Below are positions 49,507-61,400 of a stretch of DNA of 64,000 nt, one piece after another. The stretch covers positions 22,707,676-22,771,675 of the forward strand of contig RSEF01000006.1 in NCBI GenBank assembly GCA_003993805.1, read 5' to 3'. Positions within the stretch are counted from its first letter, which is position 1; the number at the start of each line of letters is the position of its first letter. Made by a program: the position numbers and the translations under genes. The notes under the pieces were generated by a model. The model saw only the letters and a program-made list of their open reading frames with translations, searched no databases and was not told the origin of the DNA. The DNA comes from Himantopus leucocephalus (taxonomy: Eukaryota; Chordata; Aves; Charadriiformes; Recurvirostridae).

Positions 49507-50624
49507 GTATGCCTTTATATCTTACCACAGAGATAGAAGCGATGCATACCAAGAACAAGGGTATAGACCACAAAAGCTGGAGTCACAAGTAGATATTGTC
49601 TGTAGTTTTCTCAGGTATCCTCACAGTTTACTAGGAAGTTGGCAGGTATCTAGAAGCAGAGGGCACTTGCTCCTCCCCTCTAAGTATGGGACTCCTGTGT
49701 CTTTTTCTGTTTGACAGTTCCTAGAAGGGGAAAGAGGAAAGTGGAAATGTGACACCTCTGGGTGCCACATCTAGGATAAGGTTTAGTATAGTTATCCAAG
49801 GGCACTGAAATACAAGATGTTTGTAGTTTTTGAGAGATGGTTTGGATGGGGAAGCTGACTTGTATGTTATGCACATAAATTTAAAGATAAATGATGCTTC
49901 TGCCCCCAGTGGAAAAGACATCAGAAACTTCAAAGTCGCGTACTTACTTGAGCTTCCATCCTTCACTCTGAAGTCAACTAAATGAAGTCAACATATCTAA
50001 CAATATAGATATGCTGCTAAGCAGCAGCCAGTGCCAGAAGAGAGTTTGCTGGCAACTAATGAATAGCAAAATATAAAAATCCCAGGCAGCACTAATGGTC
50101 CTCAAATAGTCTTCTGTGAAACAAAAATGCTGTAAGAATCTTGAACTTTGAGATTTGCGGTTTCTGAACTGTACAGTATTGGGAAATTCTAGATCATTTT
50201 GTGAAAAAATAATATAGCTGTTCCATAACTAACATTTTAAAAAATTATAACACTGGATTGTTCTCATTCAAAATACTCCAGATTTTATATCCACACATTT
50301 GCATTTTATATTTTGAATTTTCAATTGAACAAAGCCATGTAAAATCAAAACAGCTGGGTATTTGAAATGCCACACATATCAAAATGAAACTGACATTTTT
50401 GTCTCTGAAAAGAGCACATGAGGAGCAGGATAAAAATACAAATGTTTTATTCTGGGGGTTTTTTTCAGAATCAATAGAAAATTGATTTGTTATATCTGTG
50501 TAGTCCCAGTCCTATGCCAGTCTTACGTGTTTATGTGACCACCTCAGCTTTGGAGGTTATAGTGTTATCATATCCAGAATATCCCTAGTGGTGAAAGACA
50601 CAGAGAAGGCAGAGTTACTGAATG

Positions 50625-50764
50625 NNNNNNNNNNNNNNNNNNNNNNNNNNNNNNNNNNNNNNNNNNNNNNNNNNNNNNNNNNNNNNNNNNNNNNNNNNNN
50701 NNNNNNNNNNNNNNNNNNNNNNNNGGTCCCTTCCAACTCTGAAAATTCCGTGATTCCGTGATTC
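50625..50764 (+). mobile_element. 100-N gap followed by a CR1 3' terminus
   Basis: Exactly 100 Ns (50625-50724) are followed by ggtcccttccaactctgaaa and attccgtgattccgtgatt, which is the plus-strand 3' end of CR1. The sequence left of the gap (ending gttactgaatg) is not recognisable CR1. The gap therefore probably hides the rest of a CR1 insertion of unknown length. The terminal ccaactctgaaaattc matches the reverse complement of the copy at 21932, so both belong to the same subfamily. Confidence 0.85.
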
Positions 50765-50799
50765 GGACATTGACACTTATGACTGCCATGTCTTTATCA

Positions 50800-52600
50800 T
50801 TAGTTACCCTCTCTAGCCTTTCCATCATCCACAGACTTTATCAGAGGTTTTTTTTTATTCATTCACCTCATTGGTTGAAAGTACTGAATGGCTTCAGGAT
50901 TTATACTGATGTCTGAAGAACTCCACCAGAAATGTTTTTTCTAGTCCTTTAATTAGTAAGGTTTTGTTCTATTTAGTGTAAGATCTATAAATATTGTATT
51001 GCACTAATTTACTATCAGATTATTTTACAGTACTGATTCAAATGCTGTACAAAGGGTATTGCATCTGTTCAGTTACTTTTATAAACTAAGTCAGAAATTT
51101 TGTTGAAGAATGGAATCAGGTAGTTTGACAAGACAGAATATGTGTAAATTCAGTCCTGCTATTTTTGTAAATATGGCAGACATTGTTTTCTACCTGTAAC
51201 TTTTGCCAGTTGACTCCCATATTAGTATTTCCATATTTTCCAGGAAAATGTTCAGGCTAACCAGCCTAAAAAAAACTATTGTCATTCCCACTAATTATTT
51301 TTTTCCCCCATACTGATACAGCATTAACACTCATCCAGGCATCTAAGATTTTCTGGTAGCACTAGGAACACAGTGATCGTTTGTACTATTCAGTACATTC
51401 TTGTAAGTCCTTTGGGCAGGAACACTCTTGGCATCTTGATTATAAAGTATCAGTTCCAAGTAAATGTTGTCTAACATCTCTTCCTACATCCTGCTTAGAT
51501 TATTTAAACATATTGTCAAACTTCTTCCAAAATACAGTAAAAAATGTTTGCTGAATGTTCATACATTTTCTACCTCATTTCTAGCAATTCCACATTTTCT
51601 GTCTGAAAAAGTGTCCTTTTTTTCTTCTCCTAGTACAGATAAAAGATGCTCCCTATTTTCCTTCTAAGTTGTCTGCCATACATTTTCCTAATGTCTTATC
51701 AGTAAACTCTAAATTGGTTTCTACGGCTATTGATAGTTTTCTTTTCCTATGTTTGATATATTGACTTGTATTAAAAATTGTTGCCTTCAGCCAGGATGGG
51801 CTTTCATCAAAGTTGCAGCCATAGTTAAAGCAACTGGTTTTCTGTTGTACTGATTATTTTGGCCTTCCACTGTCTCATTTTATGGATCTTACAGTTGAAT
51901 CGTTTTTCATGGACTTTTTCCTTGTAGTCACTTCATGCATAATTTCCAGCAGGTTAGGAAAGTTGCCACCAGTAAAGAGCAAGGACATAAAAGCATGGAC
52001 CAGGCAGACTTCTTTCCTACATTGACCCTGCCCAACACAGCATGTTTTCTCTGTCATGTGATCAGGGAGAAGCTGCATCCTGTTCTTTGTCTTGCTGTTG
52101 AAGGAATCAGGTGATGATCACTGTTTCCCAGGCAACCACCAACCTGTCTTGAGAATCATTATCATTTAAATCCATGATTCTGAAGTTCTGAAGGCCAAAA
52201 TAGTTATTTTGAGTTGGGTAAAGTTCTTTGTACTTTTTTTTTTCAGTAAATGTACTCAAAACTTTCAATGGATAGCTCCCAGTTTATGTAAAAATAGGTT
52301 TCTTTTATTTATTTCCACACGTTATTGACAAGCATTTTGAAAGGAACTCATCTCACTTTCTATCTGATAGTCTGTAATAGATTTCTACCTTGCATTGTTA
52401 TCATATTCCTTTAGATGTATTCTAAAAGAGATAGATGTAGAATGCTGAATATGTAGAATGTGTCTCCTATCTACTCTTCTTTTACATAGTCTACCTTTTT
52501 TGAATATGCAATAACCAGTTATATTAGCATTCCAGTCATGAATCATTACATTCAGTCTCAGGAATGCCAGTTATGTCCCATTCCTTTTCCACAATAAGAA
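50800..52600 (-). mobile_element. Long antisense relic of an ancient LINE
   Basis: Scattered words on the plus strand follow, in order, antisense copies of an old CR1/L3-like LINE seen across amniotes. Examples are 'ggaatcaggtagtttgaca' (51113-51131), 'gttcaggctaaccagcct' (about 51250), 'gaatcaggtgatgatcactg' (52105-52124), and 'catattcctttagatgtatt' to 'gcattccagtcatgaatcat' (52402-52548). Between them the sequence is diverged and rich in T, with stops in every frame. The assignment is by remembered pattern; the internal extent and both boundaries are uncertain. Confidence 0.4.
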
Positions 52601-55600
52601 TTTCCAATTTCAGTGATAACCAAGCTAGCTGTAAACGAACTAGCTTAGGTATCAGAAGCTGTCAAGTTGCAACAACATCAAGTTCAGCTTAGGCTAATAT
52701 ACTCAGATATTATTTGAGAGCTCACCTGAAATTCAGATTGTATTCTGTTTGCCTCCTTACTTCATAGCATTGATTATTTAGTGCCCTCCCAGCTGCTTGA
52801 ACCAGTTTCCAACTGTTTAATATCTCACAAGAATGTGATCCACAAACTTAAGCTTTCTGCTTCACACCAGTTCCACTATCAACAGTAAAGTTTCCATATT
52901 TTCTCTACGAGGCAATCTTTCTCAATGTGCAACACATATCCTCTTCCCATCATGATGTCTTCTTTAAAGACATTTCAATTACTGATAGTTCAGATCAGTT
53001 CTGAAACCTCTGAAGATGAAGGGGATTCCCAGCGCTGATGGGTCACTAAGACAGTGAAAGAGACCAGGGCTTATGAAACAATGCATTGATGCACAGATGT
53101 GCAGTGATATTTGAAAATCATGCGCTAACCTTTTAAAAAATGTACACAGTGTTTAAAACAAACAAACAAAAACTTCTAAAGTCTCTTACTCTTAGAGTTT
53201 CTCTTGAAATGCATCACAGTTTTTCTGTTACAACATTCACTTCCAAAATTCTCTGCTTCACACTTATTCTAAACATGAGTGCAAAATGGCACTTGCCCCC
53301 AGGCCAAACATACCTTCCACATCTTGACACTTCTTTTGTTTTAATATGCTTTTTGAGATGATGATGCCTTTGCAAAAGCTGCAGCAGAGAAGATGTTAAT
53401 GCATTTTTCAAAGCTCCTCAGATCCTCTAATTTACCCTTCGTTTGCCACTAACTTTATTGAGTCCCACATTGGGTAGACAGATGATCAATGTGTCTATCT
53501 CATGGCAATCCTTTTCACTGTTTGTTCACGTCTCATTAGTAGGGTGGGAAAGGCAGTGAATTTTATTTGTTAGTGTAGATCAAATAATTATGAACCTGCT
53601 CTGATGCCAAGTATAAGTGAAACAATGAAAAAGGAACTCTCTTAGTCTGACAGTAACCGCAAAAATCACATTTGATATGTTCTGTTTACTTTGTTATGCA
53701 ATTAAGATCATACAGGATAGCAAAGGAAAACTGATTTCAAACAGAACTTGATATTCACCACTCATGTAACTATTTCATTAGTACCACATAGTTCTGAAAA
53801 TTTCAATATCTTCCTATCAACCCTCCAGCCTTAGACAGTAAGTCTTACAGCTTATCTTTGAGTAGAGTTGAACTCTCAGCTGCAATTGCTTTTGTGTTGT
53901 CTGCAGTGTCCAGTTCTAAGGCTGTCCGTGTTCACTATCATATTTGCAGTCAGTGCCATCATGTTTTTCTTCCTACATGACTTATCCGAAGGCTGTTAAA
54001 ATCAGTGGAAGGGCTGTAATCGGCTTCAGTGGGGTTTCATCATCCATAGCCAGTCTCTCCTGTCACTACGGATTTTTCACCAACTTGTGTAAGCACTGTT
54101 GTTACTAATACAATGAAATTCCTTGGAAACAAACCAGAGAAATATCTGTGATCAAATTCTACAAGACCTTATTCTGACAGTTGGTACTGAGTATTCTTAA
54201 TCAAAAAACTATATTCACTCTGAAGACTTACCAGTTTACCAGACAGGCAAATGAAGGCATTGAGTTAGCTTAATATTTGTACAATAGTTTACGTTAATTT
54301 AAAGCTACATTATTGGTGCCCTTTGCTCAGGTGCAGAGAAGAGGTAAAGAATTTTGCAGGATGGTGATTATTCCTTTCTTATATTATCAGTTGCTTTTTT
54401 GAGTTCCAGCAAGCCACCGTGAAAGATGTTATTGAAATAAAGCTCAAACACAAAAAAGTATTGGATTGTCTTACCCTGTCCTATTTAAAAGCTAGATCCA
54501 GGGCCCTAGGGACCTTATAAGCCCAGGCTTACCAAGGTGAGTTTAGTTCTGGGGTTTTTTTCTGGACTAAACTTGATTGGCTATTGGAAGAGCACATTTT
54601 TGTATTTTGAAGTGTTTAGAGCTTTTTTGAAATACTTGGAAATGTATGATTTTTAACTGTACTACTGTCTTTACGACCCTAAAAGGTCACATCTATTATA
54701 TTCTGCAGTCAAAGCAGCTCTGCAGGGAATCTTATCTCTGACATATGCCAAATTATGCAGAATCTCATCCATCTAATTGCACATCATGTACAGTGACTTT
54801 TAAAGTGTATTTTTAGGCCCCGAAACTGCTACTAACCTTTAAAAAGTGCTCAATCCATTTGTTGTGCCACCTCCTATCACCTGTTTAATTTTTGTCTTGT
54901 ATGACTGGTAAGTTAAAAAAAAAACAAACACAAAACAAACTAGCTCGACTTATTTCTTTGTGTATAAGCACAGAAATATTTGCACCATCCATATTCAGGT
55001 GAAAGGCTCTCCTCTCTATACAATCACGTTATTATGGCTTATACAAGGCACACCTACGGCTTGATTAGAGTGCCATCTTCTACATGAGTTTCAAAGCTAT
55101 TAGATCCTTCATGTAGCATTTCCTTAAAAGATTCTTTTGCATGGCCTCGGTGGGTTCTTGTGCTCTTGTACTGCTAAATATTAACTTGTAGGTCTGTATG
55201 TTGCATGGGTATTCAAACTGTCATATTGATTTTGTCTCTGTGTAAAAAGTGCTGAAATATACGTTTAGTTCTGAAGGAATCTTCACTGGGATTAAAAGGA
55301 GTACATAGCAGATATTGAATTTCAATGGCAGCTGAGTTCTTCACTTACAGAATTATCTGTAGAAGTCTCTGCCAGTATCTTTCCTGTGCTTTTGAGAAAT
55401 TTAGATATTAAACTTCAACATATGACAAGGTATTTATTACTGCAATTCATACTTTTAGGAGAATTAAATGTGTATATATATTTTATTTGTATAAAATATT
55501 CACAGGGAGTTGATAAACTACTATATTTTTCTAACCCGTTTAAATTGACTCCCTTTTTGCCCAGCTACTGCAAAACTAAAATTGCTGTACGTTTCAAACA

Positions 55601-58398
55601 TTGAATCATTCTTGTTCATATTTGAGGTTACTGATCAAGACAGATTCCTTAATATAATACTTCTCTATCAAAAGTTGTGGACTCCTCCAAATTCATGAAA
55701 CCCAGCAAAGTATACAAGGAATATGACTGTAAAAATTTTAATCCCAGACACAATATGAAGAATTTGTATTTAAAACAAAGGAAAAATAGTTCTGGATGTG
55801 TCATTTGTTACCTGCACCCCAAACATACCAACATGAATACCTGCAGGATTCTGTGAGAATTAGAGTTTAAGAAGCTTGCACAGCTCAAGTAAGGATGTTT
55901 CGTCTACATTAATTCCTCCTTACCTTTGTTCATGACAATCAATAGAACCAGATTTGTGAGTAGACAGGGGGTTTCTTAGTGCAAGTTTAACAGGAGTAGA
56001 AATATTTCAAAGTGTTTGCAGTTTGCTTTTCTTAGTATTAATCCCTAAAATACCTGCCCTCCATACAATGAAATAAAATAACTTTAAGGTCCCCTGTGCC
56101 AATACCGGTTTTGATAGAGGTGCAATTTGGAGAAAAAAAATGCATGCAATTCAGTGTGGGACTCAATGTATTCATGTAATTTCATAGACTATGAATTAAC
56201 AAACTACAATACTCTGCCTGACAGCTTCAGTGAATAAAACACTGTGGAGAAAATGTTAACCATTCTTTTTCCTAAAAAATGTCATCCAGTTAACTAAGAT
56301 TGAATAGCACAAACTATAATTTGAAACATGTGGAAATTCTCTAGTACATACACCAATTCATACAGCAAGTTCTTCCTAACACCATTCAGGATTCCCCATT
56401 GTTATCTGATTTGTAAGGAGAAGTCCAGCCATGGACAGCAATTTTAGTTTTGCAGAAGTGGAGCCATGTTGCTTCCTGCAGACATGGACTATACAGGGTT
56501 CATAGACAGAAAAGTGTACAGTTCAGAAATGTGAAGATGATGAATGTTTTTGTTGTGCTTTTCATGCTTATTTTAAGGGGAGTTTATTCAGACTGGAATG
56601 CATTTAAGTTCATGATTACATTTGAGAAAGACTAAAAAGAAAGATCTTTCCTCTTTAAAGCCCCCCATAAAGGAATAACTGCAAGGTTAAAGGGTGATAT
56701 GATATGGATAATAAATATCACCATATGTATGACTACTGAGCATCTTTAAAGGCATAGAGAAAAATCCACATTAAACATCAAGACTCCCTAGATTCCCCCA
56801 ATTGCTGTATTTGGTAATGAGATGTCTGTGTTCTAATCCATCCTAAGAACTAATGAACAAGTCTTTTCCTTCGATTTCCAATAAAACAGTAATAGAAAAT
56901 TCTTTCTTAAAGCTCACCTAGCTGCCTAAAACCTGCAATTTTTCACCATCTTTCCATAGCACAGTGTGCTGTATCACAAACAGGGAGTTGTCCTTTGTCT
57001 TAAGACCAATCTAAGTAGTACTTTTATCTTTCAGCAGGCCCATACATTTCAGTGTGATCACTACCTTGCAGCAAGGTAAGATATGCAGGAGCACTATCTG
57101 ACCTAGAGTAACACAGAAACTGTAAAAAGTTTCTATCATCACAGGAATATCTTAGTACTCCACAATGTTGTGAAGATAACTGTGAAAAACATATTTTGTG
57201 GTGTACAGTCTGATTCTGTGAGATGTTACTCTTCCAGCTACTTCTGAGTTCAATGGGTGCCATCCCATGGGTGTTTTGTTAAAGTAGTATTTAACATCTA
57301 AATAATCAAGATAACAGTGTCCAGAGGTGTTCTGTTCCAGACAGCTGATATTTTCTACTTTACGACTGATTTCCCCACCTCCCCCCCCCAAGTAATTTAA
57401 TTGTTAAAAACATCTTTTATTCCCATATGAAAACTGTATAATTCTTCAGAAAAGCATGAACGACCCTGCAGATTCTATACTGCAGCAGCACCTCTCTGTA
57501 TTTTTTTTTCTTTTTTTATTCACACAGATATGAGTCCAATAGTATTTCAGATGTATATACTTCTGGAAAAATAATTGATTGAAAAGATTAATAGCTGTTT
57601 ATTGGCTTGTTGCTTCTTAAGAAACGTAATACCAGGCGTTTACATTGCAGGAGTTGTTAAATGATGGCAAATTCTTCAAGGCATTATCAAACTGTGTGAA
57701 TTTGTGTATCTGATCAAATATTTATTAGCTGCAGTCTCTTCCTACGCTGATTTTTCTTTTCATTTATTGCTCTAGGCCTTACTGTGCAACACTAAGGTGA
57801 TACTCATGGGCATATGCCCCCAAAAGTAAGGCAATCATTATGAAATACCCAACTTCAAAACAACATGCTGCCTGAATTTTAATTTTTGTTGTTTTTTTCC
57901 TTTAAGTAAACCGCCACACTATTTAATTATCTTTTCTAGCTCATTTTCTTGACCTATATTAAAATTAAACAGAAACAAAATTTCATTATCTAAACTGATA
58001 ATAGATATTAATTTCTATTGAACGATGTCCTAAGTTTTTATACTTATGTTTAAGTACTTCTCATTGCTGTATAATTCCATAGAAAGTGGTTTGTTCTGAT
58101 TCTTCATTCAGTGTTTACTGTCTTGGTAGAGGTCTGCTCTACATTATTTTCCTTTTCTATAAACATGTTAGACGTGCAACAGATTCATTGCACTGAACTA
58201 GTCTGAAACTTTGGAACTGGTAAATGTACCAATAAGGCTTCTGGGAGACTGATAGTTGAATAAAACCAAAATGTCTATGAAGAAGGAAACGTGTGTGAAT
58301 TTCCCAAACAGTCTCAGTTTCAACACTGAGACACCATTAAGTCTTCTGGGTGCAATGACTTGTTTCAATGCAGTTAACTCAGAGGAAGCAATCTGCAC
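52601..58398. other. Unique AT-rich non-coding DNA, no gene seen
   Basis: No recognisable gene or repeat apart from a short (AAAC)n at 53156-53171 and A/C-rich low-complexity sequence at about 54917-54945. Open frames are short and match nothing known. Confidence 0.5.
58311..58332. repeat. Perfect 8-bp inverted repeat
   Basis: gtctcagt (58311-58318) pairs with actgagac (58325-58332) around ttcaac. It lies about 65 bases upstream of the MARE/GRE-like pair. Confidence 0.75.
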
Positions 58399-58426
58399 TG
58401 CTGACTCAGCAGGAACACAGTGTTCA
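58399..58426. promoter_or_regulatory. Perfect T-MARE next to a GRE-like palindrome
   Basis: TGCTGACTCAGCA at 58399-58411 is an exact 13-bp match to the T-type Maf recognition element, with an AP-1 core (TGACTCA) at its centre. The next base starts GGAACA-CAG-TGTTCA (58412-58426), a steroid-receptor type palindrome with the 3-bp spacer of glucocorticoid and androgen receptor elements; five of six half-site positions are symmetric. Such matches suggest an enhancer bound by Maf or AP-1 and a nuclear receptor. No promoter or target gene is visible here, so function is inferred from motif match alone. Confidence 0.4.
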
Positions 58427-61400
58427 CTGTATTACAGGAGCGCCTATTTTCTCCCATGAACAATCCTTCAGCACCTTTGAGTAAAGTAGAACTTGCTGCT
58501 TGTGGCAGAGATAGCCTAAAGATAACCCCTCCTTCTACAGTGTTCGTTCAGCGTTTTGTTTACGCTGTCATTTTGGATAGGTTCATAGGATAGAGAATTA
58601 TCTTCTGCACTGTGATCAAATATGCTTTGCAACAGGACTTTACTTCTCTGAGCATCGCACAGCAAGCTGTCAGGATCCCTTTTATAATTTGAACATCTGT
58701 GTGTCTATTTTAAGACAGAATGAAAGGAAAAAATATGTGTTTTGCTCAGGAAAATATCACATCTTTAGGTTTTCTGCATTTCTGTAGGGGTATAAGAAGC
58801 TTTGGAGGAACCTGTTTTCAATAGTTTCACTATAGGAAATGGTATGTATATAAAGAAAACCAGAGGCACTGTCTTCTCATTCCATTCTCTTTAATGTCCC
58901 TCATAGATTCTCCATTTACCTCAGAGGATGTAGGCCGAAATAGGCCATGGAGACACTGTGTAAATAACACTCTTTAAAATACCACATGTTCTCTAAAATG
59001 GAGACATCTTCAGAACTAAGCTAAATTGACATACCGCTGCAGAATGCAAACAAATGCACACAGGCAAAATAATTCTGAATTACGGCTTACAAGAATACAC
59101 ATTTCATAAAGAACAATAGGGAGAAAGTCTCAGGAGAGTGCAAAGTCACAGACTTGTGAGATCTATGTATTTATTTAGATTCATACAAATAGATGAAGAG
59201 ATGCCTATGCTGAGCCCTAGGCATCCTTGCCAATTATGAAAAAGCATAAGCAACATAAAGAATGAAGCACCCTGCAGCAATCTCTGCCATCCACAGCACC
59301 GTGTTTTAGACCTTACAGCAACGGGAAATGAAGAGAAACCATGCCTCCCTTGTTCCCTTTCTCCCCAAGCATGCTTCCAGAGAGGAACTTAGGTGCAGGA
59401 TCACGATGCGTGTAATATTGCTGTTTGGTTATTTCATTATTGAGATTTTCTTTGCACAAGATAGATAGGTATCTCCTGCATGTGTATATATAGTCTTGTA
59501 TGAAATGTGACAAATAATGGTTTCCATTTTATTTGTTCCATGGTAGTGAACAAAAAATCTCCATTAAATAATCACTGGCTAATACCTTGTTACAGATTCA
59601 TGCACAATGTTTGACCTGATATGCTGTCTTTTAATGTTTTTTTCTTTGTATAATCAATTAAACATGCATATGGACAATTGATATAGCTAGAAGAAATTTA
59701 ACATCAGTCCCAAGATTCCTAAATGATACATCAAAGATAAAGAGCTCTAGCCTACAATATTAAACCAGTTTGGAGAAACCTAAATTTTAAAATTGAAATT
59801 GTTAATAAAACAGTTGGCATACTTATGTTGTTCCATTAGCTTGGCCCTGGACGGTGGCATAAAGGGGGCGGTATTTAGGTATTAAGTGGTACTATGTTTC
59901 AAACTCTGAATTATTTAGGCTTGCTAAACCGTTGCAATCAACGAAGCTTTGTCCACAGTACTAGCCAAATATCTGAAGTGTTGGGTTTTTTAAAGTCAGG
60001 GAGCTGGTTGATCATATCTTTAAGTAACTTCATTAGGAGTTTCATTAGGAGAATGTTTCTTTCTTGTCAGTTAGCAGCAGTTCAAATTTTACATGGGGCA
60101 GAATATTCTGTCACGGGGAGTGCTTCTGTATGCTGATCCTTTTCCCTTGTTTGCTCTTTCCTTCCACATTCTGAGAAGAGGCACGACGGAACCACGTGAT
60201 GTTTAATGTGACTGCACGAAGTTGAGTCAGAGAGATTTGTCTTTTTGTCTATTGGATTCTAAAGGCAGTCAGGTTTGGGTTTTGATGTGCACTTGGAGAA
60301 AGGTAACTACTGCACACGTGCTGTGAAGGTGTCCATTAAGATGAAGATTACTCCTTTTTCATCTAAATACTTATCTGTGTTTGAAAACTACATAGAATGA
60401 GATTCAAGTTTTTGAAAATTATTATCACCTGTTTAGTCATAGCAGCCAAGCAGAGAGATTTGTATCAAAAATATGAGGACTTAAGCATTTAGTATAAATG
60501 AAAATGTCTGAGTTTGAAAACATCACAAGAAACAATGTAGAGTAAAGGTTAAAAAAAAAGGCTTGTGTCAATAAATGAGGAGCTGACTGACAGCATTAAA
60601 ACCAGCAAGCACTGAGAAATTTGGTTTTTTGCAGCAAGACTAGAAGGGTTACGTATCAATAAGGTCACAGCATGGACAAATTGTCAGCAGGTAACCTTCA
60701 CTCTGAGAACAGAAAGACAGAAACATAGTTACAGCCCATTGCATAAGCACTTACCCCTTGTTCTATCCCAACAGGAAGATGGACAGTATCCATACAGATA
60801 TCCAAAATGAGGAAACAGTAACAGTGGACCACAACCTGGCCTCAGAATGATAGAGGTTGAAGTAGGCAAGATTCCAAGGCGAGAGACTGTCTTATAAGTG
60901 TTTGATTTGTAAAAGGGTTAAAAGGCCAGTCCAAAAACCAGTTCATTGTCAGCAATCAAGAGAAACCTGGGAGATGTAGCAAGGTCTTGATACCAGTCAT
61001 CACTTGGCCTCCATGCTCATACAAGGGATCTTCACCAGACCAGAGATACACACATCTTGGTGCTTGTGAGTATGGAAATACAAGAATGTGAGTGAGTGAA
61101 ATCCAAGAGAACGACTGTGAATGACTAGAATTAGTTTTGTTTCAAATAAATATCACCTTCCCCTTCCATAAGGTTTTATGTTGAGTTTTGTTACATTAAA
61201 TTCCTACAAAAGCAGGTACTTATTGTTTCCACAGACATGTTTTTATTTTATGAAGCATGCTATACATTTGTGTACACAAAGGAAATTAAGCCACATTTGA
61301 TCCAAATGTCCTTCTTTTCTTTCTTTCTCTAGAGTAGACAATATGCTTTGCTTTTCAGACAGAGATGGAAAGATGATAACTAAATTACTTTCTCCATCTG

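Larger units (their letters stand above)
45386..50624. other. Unique AT-rich non-coding DNA, no firm gene
   Basis: Frames of 104 codons (49400-49714, plus) and 141 codons (49148-49573, minus) overlap on opposite strands and show no known domain. A 10-bp tandem duplication (tagccattag twice) lies at 47511-47530, a short (TA)n at 48378-48388 and T18 at 48795-48812. Two splice-flanked open segments are listed separately. Confidence 0.5.

Noticed and set aside
49148..49573. 141-codon minus-strand frame as a gene
   Set aside because: No recognisable domain; it is rich in I, L, S and C as expected from AT-rich DNA and overlaps an open frame on the other strand.
50568..50828. 86-codon minus-strand frame across the N run
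   Set aside because: Its middle is placeholder Ns and its right part is a CR1 3' end.
56425..56445. REST/NRSF-like site (ccagccatggacagc)
   Set aside because: The spacing between half-sites is not canonical and one half is incomplete.
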